Below, piece after piece: positions 24,445 through 35,862 of a stretch of 64,000 nucleotides of DNA. A program made the position numbers and the translations under genes. This DNA comes from Pseudofabraea citricarpa (lineage: Eukaryota > Ascomycota > Leotiomycetes > Helotiales > Dermateaceae). The notes below the pieces were generated by a model that ran no database searches, was not told the origin of the DNA, and saw only the letters and a list, made by a program, of their open reading frames with translations. The stretch is taken from the NCBI GenBank assembly GCA_029641185.1, contig JAPWGK010000037.1, positions 124,001 through 188,000 on the forward strand. Reading direction: 5' to 3'. Each line of letters starts with the position of its first letter. Positions within the stretch are counted from its first letter, which is position 1.

Positions 24445-26482
24445 ATGGATACTTCATCGTCAGCTCAATCTCCTCCCAGCACGACATTCGAAGGAAGCTC
24501 TTCCAGCATGTATGGAAGCACGATACGTAAAGACAATGGCTACATCAACCAGAGCGACATCTCGTATTTCCCTGTCATCGTCATTGGTGCCGGGGCATCA
24601 GGTATTGCTATGGGAGCTCGGTTGAAGGAACAACTCAAGTTCGATCAATTCCGCATATTCGACAGACAATCAGGAATTGGCGGAACTTGGTACATCAACA
24701 GGTATCCAGGTGTTGCTTGCGATGTGTAAGCTCATACGGTCAGTCATTAGTTTCGTACTGACCTTCAACAGACCCGCAATCTTTTACTCCTTCTCCTTCT
24801 GCCCAAATCCGAGATGGACTACCTTCCACCCCCACGGGCCTGAGATTGTAAAGTATCTTCAAGGCGTTTGCGAGCATTACGAGATTGTGGACAAGATTCA
24901 GCTCAACTCAGATATAACAGAGTGCCGATGGCTCGAGTCTGAAGGTTTATGGGAATTAAAAATTGAACATTTTGCAGATGGAGCAGGAGATCTTAGCACA
25001 CAGGATAGGGAGAAGAGGATAAAAGACCACGGCCGGCACTCGATTTATATTGGGAAGGAGACCGTACGGTCAAAAGTCCTAGTCTCCGCCGTTGGAGGTC
25101 TGATTAACCCCAAGCCATGGCCAGAGAAGGTACCAGGAAAGGACAAATTCCAGGGCGAGATATTCCACTCGGCACGATGGAACTACGACGTTGACCTCAA
25201 AGACAAAGACGTTATCGTTGTTGGGACCGGCTGTAGTGCAGCTCAATTTGTTCCTCGACTAACAAAAGACTATTCTGCGAGGACTGTCACGCAGCTAATG
25301 AAATCACCTCCGTGGGTGGTTCCAAGAGCAGAGCCACCATTTGGGAAAGAGAGGTGGGAGAAGTGGGGTCCATTTTTCAACACTTATGTGCCTGGAGTTA
25401 ACAAGTTCTTCCGGAATCTGATAGCTACAGGAGCAGAGTATGATTGGCGGTTGTTTGGATCAGAGCCTTATCATGAAAAGGAGCGAAAGAAGCTTGAGAA
25501 CGATCTTATTGCTCACATGAAGAAGACGGTGCCTGAAAAGTACTGGGAGCTGTTGACTCCAGACTATTCGGTCTGTTGTAAGAGACGAATATTCGACGCT
25601 ACTTGGTTCCCTTCTTTAAGCGATCCGCAGATCGAACTTACTACTTTGCCTTTAACCAGTATCTCAGAGAAATCCGTCACACTGGGACCTGGTCGCACAT
25701 ATCCCAACCTAAAAGATACGAATAGCAAGGCCCCATCTCACGAAGCGACAATTCCAGCCGATGTCATCATCCTAGCCAACGGATTCGAGACAACAAAGTG
25801 GTTGCATCCCCTCAATGTCTATGGCCGAGGCGGCAAAACACTTCAGAATAGATTTGATGAACAAGGCGGCGCTTCCTTGTACATGGGTACTGCCATGGAC
25901 GGCTTTCCCAACCTGTTCGTTATCTTCGGCCCGAACACTGCAACTGGTCACTCTTCGGTCATTCTTGCTTCAGAGAACATGGTCAACCAGAGCCTGAAGT
26001 TCATCAAGCCCATATTAAAAGGCGATGCCGCTACTGTCGAAATTAAGCCAGAAGCCTACAAAGAATGGACAAGGGACACCCAGGATGCGTTGAAGAAGCG
26101 CGTCTGGCATACCGGAGGCTGTAATAGCTGGTATGAGGATGAAGCAGGATGGAACTCCACAGTATACCCGTAAGTTTCACATAGATCCCTGTGATAGTAC
26201 AGGCTAACTTGCTTTAGATATACACAAATCTGGTTCGGCCTCCGTTGCATGTTCCCAACATGGACGGACTGGAAAATAACTTATACCCGAAAAGGCCTCG
26301 CAAAGAGACGCGCGAAGACCTTACTTAGATCTCTCGCTCTATTCACCATGCTAGCAGGCGCGTACTGGGCTAGGAAAGATGGCCGAAATGTGCTGAATGT
26401 GATTCAGATCCTCAAGGGATATGTGAGAGTGGCTTTGCTCACAGGGAGCATGGTATTACAGACCACTGCCAGTAGAGTATGA
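24445..26482 (+). CDS. Baeyer-Villiger-type flavin monooxygenase
   Basis: FAD- and NADPH-dependent monooxygenase of the class B family, likely to oxidise a ketone to an ester or lactone. Exons are 24445-24725, 24772-26169 and 26218-26482 (introns 46 and 48 nt), giving 647 residues. The FAD Rossmann motif is VIVIGAGASGIAMGARL near residue 50, followed by GGTWYINRYPG. The type I BVMO fingerprint F-x-G-x3-H-x3-W is present as FQGEIFHSARW, and the NADPH Rossmann motif as VIVVGTGCSAAQFV. An ANGFETTKW segment and FGPNTATGHSS follow, typical of fungal members. The C-terminus after the second intron has a moderately hydrophobic segment that could touch a membrane. The substrate is unknown. A decayed repeat block starts right after the gene. 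Confidence 0.93.
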
Positions 26483-26507
26483 TAAGTTATTTGTTAGATA
26501 GATTCGA

Positions 26508-26598
26508 TAGATTGGTAGCTGACGATGAGTGAATCAACCTGCGTTGCACTACTGAGATGCTCGTGCTATATATACGGTCCAGAACAGTACTAGCCGTG
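26508..26598. repeat. Outer direct repeat, copy A
   Basis: This copy matches 27359-27445 over about 85 bases, including GAATCAACCTGCGTTGCAC and GGTCCAGAACAGTACTAGCC. Most differences are G/A or C/T changes. Confidence 0.85.
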
Positions 26599-26818
26599 GG
26601 GTTGAGCTGTGTATATAGCCTTCAATTAGCTACACCGGAGTCTACATCAAAGGAAGCACCTGCTACTATACTCCGTAATTTGTACTATGATAGCCACCAC
26701 ACCTGTGCACTGTAATAAACTATTATTATTACTCATTTTATCCCTAACCCTTACCATCGTCTTACTACTAAATTAAAGTTATTCGTAATAATAATAGTAT
26801 TATAATAAGATATATACG

Positions 26819-26950
26819 TGTTAGAAGAATAATCACGTGGACACGTGATACGCTAGTGCTTATATAAGGCCTCCTATAATTTCTTTTTCCTCCTTAGATA
26901 AACTAGAGTAAATATATAATATCTATCGACTTATTAATTATAGTTAACTA
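26819..26950 (+). mobile_element. LTR-like copy 1, RIP-decayed
   Basis: It begins TGTTAGAAGAATAATCACGTG and carries a TATATAAGG TATA-like box. It aligns with 27190-27353; where they differ this copy mostly has A or T, for example TCTATCGACTTATTAATTATA against TCTATCGTCCCATTGATTACA in the other copy. That is the direction expected from RIP. It is probably a remnant of a copia-type long terminal repeat. Confidence 0.5.
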
Positions 26951-27189
26951 ATACTAATTAGTAGAGATAAGAGATTAGTAGACGTACTAATCTTCTCAAT
27001 TTTACGAACTAGGAAGCTTAGTGTAAGAGTTTATATTACGGATCTTTGAGTCGAAGAGAGAGGTAGCTATTATTAGAGTTAGTAGTAGCTTGCTTTTGCT
27101 AAGATTATACGGTTATAATATAAGAATTCGGATGGAACACGAAGGAGGGGAGGGAGGGGACCATGATCCAGCTTTCTAAAGTTAGCCTA

Positions 27190-27353
27190 GTATCAGAAGA
27201 ATAGTCACGTAAATACGTAATACGCTAGTACCTATATAAGGTCTCCTCTAGTAGCTCCTGTTTCTTCCTTAGATAAATCATTACCTTCGAAATGAGTACA
27301 ATATTTAAAGTGGATATATGGTGCCTATCGTCCCATTGATTACAGTCAACCGA
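27190..27353 (+). mobile_element. LTR-like copy 2
   Basis: Direct-orientation partner of 26819-26950. It shares AGAAGAATAGTCACGT, TACGCTAGTACCTATATAAG and TTCTTCCTTAGATAAA, and ends CAACCGACA, like an LTR 3' end. Only about 240 bases separate the copies, so any internal coding region is lost. Confidence 0.5.
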
Positions 27354-27358
27354 CAAAT

Positions 27359-27445
27359 AGATTAGCAGCTAACGATGGGTGAATCAACCTGCGTTGCACG
27401 GAGATGCTTGTGCTATATATGCGGTCCAGAACAGTACTAGCCATG
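27359..27445. repeat. Outer direct repeat, copy B
   Basis: Second copy of the 26508-26598 repeat, starting six bases after LTR-like copy 2. It is GC-richer than copy A at only some of the differing sites. Confidence 0.85.
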
Positions 27446-28231
27446 TGTGACAGATAAACATCGCCCGTACACAGAGGCATAAAAAGACATGCAGAAGCAA
27501 GATGACTGACTTATGGCATGAAAGATTGCATATGCATCACAACCTTGACAAGACCCGCAGCTCATATCCACGTCCAGGTCCAGGTCCACGTGCTATGGCA
27601 GACGTCAACATGTAGCCTCAGGCAGCAATTCCAGCCCACCAACCTCACGAACGGGCAACCATTTTGGGTTCACTGCGACTTCCAGAGAAACCTAAACCAC
27701 ACCTAGTATTTTACCAGGCGCGGGTTTGTGGAGTACAGAACAGCTCATCTCTGCAGAAAACCAACCTCTTCATCTCGTCGCCGACTCGGAGAAAGCTACT
27801 CTAGCGTTGCCACGAAAATCTTATCAAGGACCCCTCCCTCCTCCCCTCCTTCGTGCTCCATCCGAATTCCTGGAGAAACGCGACAGCCAACCTTGAGATA
27901 CACGACACAACGCGCGCATACCATCGATACTTCTCACTCTCCTCCATCATCCTCGCGCAGACCAGTATCCTTTACGCCGGCTGCGAAGTCAGCGCTGCTC
28001 CCGGCATCTGCTCCAAGACACTGGCCAACGCTGCACCACATCCTTGCGCTCTTGCCCCAGAAACAGAGATCTGCTAGATCGTCTCTCAGCGCAACACACA
28101 TCCAGCAGCCAAGGCCGGTAGCTACAGGTTCTTGAGGCATCTGGACAGCTACATATAGGCTTGGACGTAGAGCCATCTTCTCATCACGCAAGAGGCTGCC
28201 AGTTCTATTTTGCGCCTCCAATATTTCCATC

Positions 28232-29300
28232 ATGTCCACTTCCTCTGGTACTCCAGAGTCTTGGATCTCATCTTTCTGCTCGCTCCTTGGCCACGAATAC
28301 TTCGCGGAGATATCGGAGGATTTCATTGAGGATGATTTCAACCTAACGGGCCTGCAGACCCAGGTAAACATGTACAAAGAGGCTCTTGAGGTATATTCCC
28401 GTCGTTGCGTAATCTTAAATCTACCCCCTCTAACTATCCATGCAGATGATCTTAGACGTAGAGCCAGAGGATGAAGATGAAGACGAAGAAGAGGAGGAAG
28501 AGGAGGACGGCGATGAATCAATTGAGGGTGGAGATGGTGCAATTAGACGAAGAAACGCTGAACGAAGGCATCATCGAATGGCTAGCGACCTCTCTATTAT
28601 CGAATCGTCAGCCGAAATGCTTTATGGTCTTATCCACCAACGTTTCATCTGCTCTCGTGCTGGTATCCAACAGATGTCTGAGAAGTACGAGCTTGCTCAC
28701 TTTGGCGTATGCCCACGAACACATTGTGAACAGGTGCGGACTCTGCCAGTAGGTCTGTCCGATGTGCCGGGGGAAGACACAGTCAAGCTCTTCTGCCCCT
28801 CTTGTCTGGATGTCTACGTCCCACCAAACTCACGCTTCCAAACTGTCGATGGAGCATTCTTCGGTCGAACATTTGGGGCACTCTTCCTTCTCACATTTCC
28901 AGATTATGATATTAGCAAAAAAGGGTTAGAAACGCTCACAAGCGATCGAGGATCTCGGACCTTGCCCGAATCACAAAGAGGCGATGACGATAAAATTAAC
29001 GGCTTCAACGCATCAAACCTGGCGCCTGGTCTTGGACGTGGCAAGGTTTACGAACCTAAGATATATGGTTTCAAGGTTTCAGAACGAGCCAGAAGCGGAC
29101 CGAGAATGGGATGGTTAAGAAATCGACCTGTTGATATACACGAATTAGATGAGGCTTCTTTCTATGCTGCGGAGCATCCGGACGAGAGTGAAAACGAAGG
29201 TGCTGAGCTTGGACCTGTTCGCCGTCAGAATGGGCGTCGGCCAAGGCGTGCAAATGGAGGCAGCCCGATGGATGTGGAGGCCAATGGTGAAGGCTTTTAA
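28232..29300 (+). CDS. ckb1: Casein kinase II regulatory (beta) subunit
   Basis: Regulatory subunit of the CK2 holoenzyme; the beta dimer bridges two catalytic alpha subunits in nucleus and cytosol. Exon 1 is 28232-28390 and exon 2 is 28446-29300 (55-nt intron, GTATAT donor), giving 337 residues. The family blocks are in order: SWISSFCSLLGHEYFAEISE, DFNLTGLQTQV, then an acidic tract near residues 57-78, AEMLYGLIHQRFICSRAGI, and a zinc-finger region with CPRTHCEQ and LFCPSCLDVY supplying four cysteines. LPVGLSDVPGE is strictly conserved. Compared with the animal protein (215 residues) there is a longer acidic loop and a disordered, Arg/Gly-rich C-terminus, as in other filamentous fungi. Confidence 0.96.
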
Positions 29301-29629
29301 AAGAGCACATTTTACCTCTACAGCAGAAGGCGTTTTGGCGGATTAGATAGGTTTTATGAGGCGAACGATAATGCATTTGGGTGGTCATCGTCTAGCAAAG
29401 CCAAGCCAAGCAAATGATGATGGCTGAATGGATTCCCGCATGCAAACCCATGGATGGAAGAGTGAAGTGAAAATGGATGGTCTGATAGATGCAATTCTAG
29501 TCACATTACTAGAGATATGTTGTTCTAGTTTGTGAATCTGGTGACTGCGGGATTGTGGGTTTGATACGATACACCCCATACTCAGTCAGACCTGGTATCG
29601 CCTCCTCCTCCTCCTCCTCCCCCTCCTCC
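29301..29629. other. Convergent spacer, CK2 beta / DUF1989
   Basis: 329 bases between two 3' ends. It contains a CCT trinucleotide run (29600-29629) directly after the DUF1989 stop codon, and nothing else that I recognise. Confidence 0.6.
29600..29629. repeat. CCT trinucleotide microsatellite
   Basis: About ten CCT units with one interruption, immediately downstream of the DUF1989 stop codon. Confidence 0.9.
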
Positions 29630-31180
29630 TTACTCCTGCCCAAACACCGGAATCTTCAAGCCATGAAACCCCTCGTAGCCAGGCCTCTTCGACTCCTCCC
29701 AGCCCTTGAGCACCTCCTCCCTCTCGACAAACTCACACACCTTGACGCCCAGCGGGCGGCACGTCTCGAGCATCCTCTTGGCCGAATCCTCTCCCCATCC
29801 ATAGACCGACAGGTCACCACCAGGACACGTGCTCATGGCACACAGCAGGTCCGTCTCGGCGAAGAAAGTGAATGTATCTCCCGGCTTGGCTGGACACGGT
29901 TCCCTTTTTGGTTTTAGTTGGATCTGAAAGGATTGGGTTGGCTGCATGGGAGGGAGACTCACATGAAATACTTCCCGTCTACGTTCAGCCCCGTCACTTG
30001 GAATACGTTCAGCACGTCGTGCACGTCTGACTCGTTTAGCCCGTAGGGCAGGACGGAGCGTGTCAGATTCGAGTGGCAGTGGTAGTCGAAGGAGTTGTTG
30101 CTGAGGAGTTTGTTGACTTTTTTTTTTTTTCATTCGAGGGTTAGCTATATCGATTTCTCTCTCTTATCTCTCCTATATCCTTCCAGGGGGCGAACGAAAC
30201 AGGATAGCAGTTTTTCTTAAAAGCCCAGTATATAAATATCCAAACAAGAAAAAGGAACGTACCATATGGATCACACCTATATTTCCCATGTTCACTCATC
30301 AGTCCCTCGCTCTCATAGCAAAATCAAGATCCAGAATAGAAACCAAAAAAACAAAAGAAAAGACGTACCTCGTCCCGAGCAAATCATGCACCCGCCCCCC
30401 GACCCCGTCAACTCCATACCCCTTCAACGAATCCCCCACGATCGTCGCCAATGGCCGCAGGTACGGCAGGTTGCTCCACAGTCGATCCCCGATCGACACG
30501 TGTGACGCGTGCAGCTGCCGCGTGCGTGATGCCCAGAACCGCTCTCGTGGGTTCGCCAGTGACCAGATGTTCAGATCGCCGACCTGTGGCCCGTGGGGTG
30601 TGCTGAGGGTGCAGATCTGGCCTGGGTGGAGGTTGTGTGTGAGTTATTTGTGGGAAGAGAAGGGGGGTTCTTTTTGGGTTTTTTTCTTCTTCTTTTCTTT
30701 CGTGAAGACGGGTGAACTGAGAGCACTTGCTTTTCTACCCGTCTTTCTTTCTGTCTTTTTCTTCCTCTGGGACTTGGGTTGAAGATTGGACTTCCACTCT
30801 TCTTCTTCTTCTTCTTTTCTTCTCCTTTTTCTCTTTCCTCTTTGCCTCCTTCCTTCTCCTTGGCTGCTCGAAAACAGAATATCAAGAGAGAGAAACATGG
30901 ATATCTCCTCCTCTCGTCCCACTTATCGAACTTCCCCTCCTCAACCCCAAACGGAGAAGAGAGGACCAAAAACCAAAAAGAAAATAACACACACACCTTT
31001 CCGAACAATCCAAGCCCTGCCGCTCCGGATCGGAATCTCAAACTCGTCCACGACGCTCTTCCCTACGTGCTCGTCCTCCACCGCTTTCGTGATCCTCTCA
31101 TAGAAAGCCGTATCGCCAAAGAGGACGGCAGAGTCTTTGGCGGGGTATGCTGGCTCGGGGATTCTGTGCGGTGTTGCCAT
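29630..31180 (-). CDS. DUF1989 (urea carboxylase-associated) family protein
   Basis: Protein of the DUF1989 family, associated in bacteria with urea carboxylase; its biochemical role is unsettled. Five exons fit in phase: 31180-30997, 30621-30369, 30276-30263, 30116-29963 and 29903-29630, giving 292 residues. The 14-nt third exon encodes the CDPY that family members have between LLGTR and VNKLL; omitting it breaks the frame. Conserved stretches are GPQVGDLNIWSLANPRERFW, ASHVSIGDRLWSNLPYLRP, GGRVHDLLGTR, FDYHCHSNLTRSVLPYG, DVHDVLNVFQVTGL and CPAKPGDTF, ending with STCPGGDLSV. The cysteines and histidines in these blocks look like metal ligands. The acceptor of intron 3 follows a run of 13 A on the coding strand. 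Intron 1 is long (375 nt) and pyrimidine-rich. No urea-metabolism gene lies nearby. Confidence 0.92.
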
Positions 31181-33616
31181 TTTCTTGCTTTTCTTTTTCT
31201 TTTCCCCTTCTGGTCTGTTGTTTGTGTGGATATGGGATCTTTAGAGAGAAGAGGGGGAGGAGTGGGTTGGAGCTTTGTATAGAAGAGAAGAGCGGATCGA
31301 GATACCGGAGTAGGTTGGAGAGGATGGAGGGGGGGTCATGTGATAAATGGACGGAGGTTGAAGGCCGTGAATTGTGTGGCTAGGTACCTAGGTAGGTAGA
31401 TGGCACTCGTCGATTGGATCGATCGACTGAGAAGGGCGTTGTTGTTTGTCAGGAAGATTACTTGAGAAAAGTCTACGAAGCAAGAGTGGGCTGAAGTGAA
31501 GTGAAGTGAAGCGAGCCGAGCTCAGCTGGCCAAGCCAAGTCTTGGGAAGTTGTATGTTTCGAATCAGAGAATACTTTTGTATGCCCGAAAAGAAGTGAAT
31601 CCCGGCTCGGTGTAAGCTATATCTGTAGAAAATGACTGCGAGGAAATGTGGTAGATCAGTATAATCTAAACAAATTATAAGGAATTATTAGCGCCAAAAT
31701 GTTTTGTGCTAGGAAATGCCCTGAGAGTACTAACTGGAATCTTACTAGTCAGTACTTAGTAATTGGGACATGGATTCCTGTAGTTAATACAATTCAATTA
31801 TACTAGACTCGTGTACAAGATATGTGTCACGTGTATTCGATTATTTAGGTTTTTATACCAAATCTTTATGCTCAATCCCTTGTTGAACATCGAAGCACAA
31901 CAGGAGATCCAAGAAGTTATTTTTGATTTCGGCTTTTCTGTAGCTTGCATAGCTTAACATACGAAGATTCTTGTACTGGAACAAATATGCCACTATGTAG
32001 TACATCCTTACTTGGCGTCCGTCAAAGCCGACGACCAGGTCGGAAGTAGAGGTAGTGTATGTTCATAATAGCAAACAAGACAACTCACTTGCCAGTACTC
32101 ATCGACAAGAAACACAGTAGCATTGCTTTAAGAGAGCCTCAAGTAGAAAAGTGAGGCGCACAATCCCAACATGTATTCTGACAATTAGCTGGACTAGATC
32201 TTTTCTCTTGACAAATTGCCTACAAACTCTGCAATCCGAGTTAGTATATGAGTAAAATGATCGAAATTAGTCTGAGAAAGGCATCTAACCAGTAGCGAGT
32301 GGTGTTGGATATCTATTCTTTCCCTCAGTCAAACTGCATGAAAGAATGATCCAGTGTTCCGCACTCATCTCCGTATTATATCCTATGCTACCAATTAAAT
32401 CAAGGTATGAGAGCTAAAATGCTACTGTATGACTGCGCAGGAGCTGTCAGCTGAAGATATGGATCGGCCCACTATCCTGCAAATCAGGACATTGTTCAAA
32501 CGCCCAGAGCTTGTTTCTGAATCCCTGCATTCGTTCGTAAGCGAGCAATACACAACAAGAACGCCGTCGTACAGACCTGTTAGTCACTTGAGATGGACTG
32601 CCTGATGGCGTTTTGTCTATCAGGTATATGCACTCATCCTGTACTTACTACGTAGGTACTTGTGAACATGAACCTCTTATCACTGAAGCAGAAGCATCGT
32701 TAAAACGAAGAAAAGGCATCAGCGATACAACAACGCACCTCCTCAAACGGGTAAACTCTAGCCCTCAACTCCTTCCACCTCGAGTACACAAGGCCAGAAA
32801 AAGAATCACAACGAAACCTAAAAATCAGGCGTCAGAAAAAAAAAAAGTCTCCGATAATTCCTCCGCACCCAGCACACTCAACATGTCTCTCCCCCCCTCT
32901 CGCAACATGACACGACACCAGACGAATGGCTGGAAAAGAAATCCCACCCCAGTACCCTACGACAGCTTGGCCCAGCTCCGGCTTCCCCACAAACCTTGGA
33001 GCGGTATTAACCTTTAAGGGTTCGAGTTTGCGTTTGCGTTTGTGACGGAGGACGGACGATCACGTAGACTTGGTAGGTCGGTAAGTTTCAGGGCGCGGTT
33101 AAGCGAGGAGCGTCCAGCGTGCAAGCCTGCCCTGCCATCTCAAGTTCTGACGGTCGCTTAGCATAGCATGCAAAGGTGTCAGGTTTCGAAACGCGAAAGT
33201 CTACTGTAAAGGGGGGAGAGGAGGGGAATGATCTGATCTGATCGGATCCCATCTGATCTGGAGTAATGCGATGTGATGCGATGTGATGTGCTGTGTTGTG
33301 TTGCAAATCCTTCGTCCGAGAGCCTTCTAGAAGCTGTTCCAATATCAGTTGTATGCTATGCTATATGCCATGCTATTGTGCTCCTTCTTCGCCCATGCAT
33401 GGAAAAGACAAGCGGGGAAGAAATATAAATACCTACGTAGCCACCAGCAGGAGGACGCCTTTCTTCTTCCCTCATCTCATTCTCATTCTCATCTCAATAG
33501 CCATATAATCCAATCTTTTTTTATTTCCATTTCTGTGCCGGTCACACACGTCCATCTAGTCGCCTCTTCCTCACATCACATAACCACACCAGCTCCACAA
33601 ACCACAAAAACCAAAA
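31181..33616. other. Intergenic region
   Basis: 2.4 kb without a supported gene. 31620-32550 is moderately AT-rich. A 44-codon frame with an ATG in good context (32883-33017) is the only candidate and has no recognisable domain. GATCT-type repeats (33231-33261) and GATGTGATGC-type repeats (33265-33300) precede the secreted-protein gene, whose leader is rich in C and A. Confidence 0.5.
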
Positions 33617-33960
33617 ATGCGTTTCTCATTCACCACCATCTTCCTCAGCCTCATGGCAACCCAAGCCCTTGCAGGTGAATAGCCCTTTCCCCTCCCTCCC
33701 TTCTCCCACATGACTAGCAGGCTAACCTACGAAAAGCCGGCCCCCTCAGATCGCGAGACAGCTTCTCAGATTTCGCCAACGGCGTGGGAGCCGAGACGGA
33801 TGCGGCAGACGCGTCGCCGAGCGAGGGACAGGCGTGTACGGGCCGCGTGGGCTTTTCCGATCTCGAGGGGACCTGCCAGGCGAATGGGCGCTGCGGCATC
33901 AACACGCCGCCGAACGAGTTCAACCAGGTCTTCAGTGCCGACTGCGAGGCTGCGCCGTAG
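33617..33960 (+). CDS. Small secreted four-cysteine protein
   Basis: Two exons (33617-33674 and 33737-33960) encode 93 residues. The 62-nt intron has a GTGAAT donor, a GCTAAC branch site and an AAAG acceptor; read without splicing, exon 1 meets a TAG after two codons. Residues 1-19 form a clear signal peptide (MRFSFTTIFLSLMATQALA), and the processed protein is about 74 residues. It holds four cysteines, in QACTGRVGF, EGTCQANGRCG and SADCEAA, enough for two disulphides. Size, secretion signal and cysteine content are those of fungal effector-like or surface-active proteins, but no known family is recognised and the role is open. Confidence 0.72.
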
Positions 33961-34212
33961 AGGGGATGCATGATGCATGTTACTAGTAGCTCGAATAATC
34001 TGTGACATTTACCATCTGAAGACTATATACCTATTATCTACCTTGCCTGCTTTTCTATATCCCATCCCGTTTTGATAGCACGTTCTATATCGAATTCTTC
34101 GATGTTCAATAGCCCTTGTGGTTGACCTTGACATCTTCTTTTATATCCGGTGTTCATCTATATTCTTTCCTTTCAAGCAAATATGGATCTTTCCTTGCCG
34201 TTTTGTCCATGT

Positions 34213-35862
34213 TCATGAAGAACTACCATTGCTTCCCCTCCGGTCAAGACTCGAGTGCAAAGTATGTTGTCTGATAAAAGCCGTTGCCACACAAGCGAGG
34301 ACACTGAAACCCAAGGCAGTCAAGAAAACACTTCTCAAAGCATCCGCATAACTCTGGAGGACACCCTCTTTCCAACCATCCGGAAGGTGCTTGAGTTCGT
34401 CAAAGCTGTCGCGTATCCTTCCAATCTCCTCTGCTGCTCCATCCCGGTCGCCAAATCTCTGCCACAGCTCGGATTTGAGGATATTTTGATAGACGGCCGA
34501 GGCGATTGTCACACCAATCGTCGAACCGGTGCTCCGGAAAGCATAGGTTGCTGAGGTGATGACTGCCTGGTGGTCGTGTGATACTGCTGAGATGACAGCC
34601 AAGAGAGTCACGGTTAACATACCACCGTAACCAGCTCCGATCAAAAACAGATAGGCAAACGCCGGTCCTTCCGGTGTCGCGAAAGTTAAGGTTGCGAGAA
34701 GGCCAATACCGAGAGTCATCGTAGCTACGAGGGCAAGACCAAGGGTGCGGTATTTACCAGTCTTGTTCATGATAATGCCCGAAGAGAGTGACCCGATGGA
34801 AGAACCTAAACTCTGCGGTATCAGACGCACACCAGCTGCAGTTGTCGAAAGGCCTTTCGCTTGGAAGAATAGAGGCACGTAGAAAACACACATGTAAACA
34901 ACCATTGTCGAGAACCAATTGGTTAAACATGCTGCGGCCACTGTTCGGTTCAAAAGAAGCCTGACAGGAATTACTGGTTCCGAGGCTACGTTGGCCTCGA
35001 TGTAAATGAATGCTGCAAGTGCCGCTGCAGAGAGAGGGAGCGAGATGGTGACTAGTGGATGGCTCCATGGCACAATATTCCCTCCTGAATTGAGGCCGAG
35101 CAGGAGAAGGACGAGGGTGAGAACGATGGTAAAAGCACCCAAAAAATCAACACGGCTGAGTTTGGACTTCTCACTCTTCTTGGGAGGGACCTTCACAGTG
35201 AAGAAGACGAGGATTCCAGAACAAATGACTAGTGGCACCTGCAGCAAAAATGCCCATCGCCAGCCCCAAGTATCGTTGACCCAGCCTCCGAAAAGACCAC
35301 CCAAACCAGCGCCCGTCCCGTAACAGACATTTCCAATTCCTTGAATGACACCCCGCTTTCGCAAGGGCACCAAGTCACTTCCCACAAATGTTGATATCGC
35401 CATCAATCCTCCGCCGCCCATTCCTGCCACGACTCGGCCTGCTATCATGGTTCCTTGTCCTTTTGCTAGACCGCAGATGAGATTCCCGGCTGCGAACATG
35501 ACATTAGAGAACACCAAGCCCGTTCTTCTGGAGAAAATATCAGTCAATCGACCAGCGAGAGGCTGACAGGCTGCATTCGCAATCAAGTATGCGGATGCAA
35601 GCCATGATAGCAATGAGAGAGAATGGAACGAGGTGGAGATCGGCGCCGATAGGGTAGCGATGACTGTGCTGTCGAGAGCACCCAGAAAGACACCAACCCA
35701 GACACTTCCCAGAATAATGGCAAGACGAAGATTGGATGGTTCGTCGGGAATCACGGTTTGTTCGACGGGAGCAGAGCCATTGGTGTCGGTAGTGCCGTTG
35801 GCAGCGTCATTGAGGAGGGGGGTCTCCTCATCGGGATGACTCGGATTATCTGGCGCAGCCAT
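34213..35862 (-). CDS. MFS transporter, DHA2/vacuolar amino acid type
   Basis: Proton-coupled membrane transporter of the major facilitator superfamily with about 14 predicted membrane segments. It is a single exon of 549 residues starting at ATG 35862. The N-terminus is acidic and soluble, then LGSVWVGVFLGALDSTVIAT carries the DHA2 motif (LD at the end of TM1). GRLTDIFSRR is motif A, and GIGNVCYGTGAGLGGLFGGW is the antiporter motif C region. The sequence most resembles fungal Vba/Fnx1-like vacuolar basic amino acid transporters and related drug exporters; the EETPLL stretch near the N-terminus fits the acidic dileucine type of vacuolar sorting signal. Substrate and location are inference. 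Confidence 0.9.
   Translation of the reverse strand: MAAPDNPSHPDEETPLLNDAANGTTDTNGSAPVEQTVIPDEPSNLRLAIILGSVWVGVFLGALDSTVIATLSAPISTSFHSLSLLSWLASAYLIANAACQPLAGRLTDIFSRRTGLVFSNVMFAAGNLICGLAKGQGTMIAGRVVAGMGGGGLMAISTFVGSDLVPLRKRGVIQGIGNVCYGTGAGLGGLFGGWVNDTWGWRWAFLLQVPLVICSGILVFFTVKVPPKKSEKSKLSRVDFLGAFTIVLTLVLLLLGLNSGGNIVPWSHPLVTISLPLSAAALAAFIYIEANVASEPVIPVRLLLNRTVAAACLTNWFSTMVVYMCVFYVPLFFQAKGLSTTAAGVRLIPQSLGSSIGSLSSGIIMNKTGKYRTLGLALVATMTLGIGLLATLTFATPEGPAFAYLFLIGAGYGGMLTVTLLAVISAVSHDHQAVITSATYAFRSTGSTIGVTIASAVYQNILKSELWQRFGDRDGAAEEIGRIRDSFDELKHLPDGWKEGVLQSYADALRSVFLTALGFSVLACVATAFIRQHTLHSSLDRRGSNGSSS

Larger units (their letters stand above)
26483..28231. other. AT-rich intergenic region with decayed repeats
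   Basis: Spacer between the BVMO and CK2 beta genes. It holds two direct copies of an 83-90 bp sequence (26508-26598 and 27359-27445) and, between them, two LTR-like copies, listed separately. From 27460 on the composition becomes normal; 27730-28231 is C-rich promoter and leader DNA of the CK2 beta gene. Confidence 0.6.

Noticed and set aside
27934..28542. 202-codon minus-strand frame over the CK2 beta start
   Set aside because: Antisense to the leader, first exon and acidic tract of the CK2 beta gene; the histidine/leucine/arginine-rich translation is the mirror of the acidic codons.
32883..33017. 44-codon frame with good ATG context
   Set aside because: Too short and without signal peptide, domain or splice partner; kept only as a remark under the intergenic entry.
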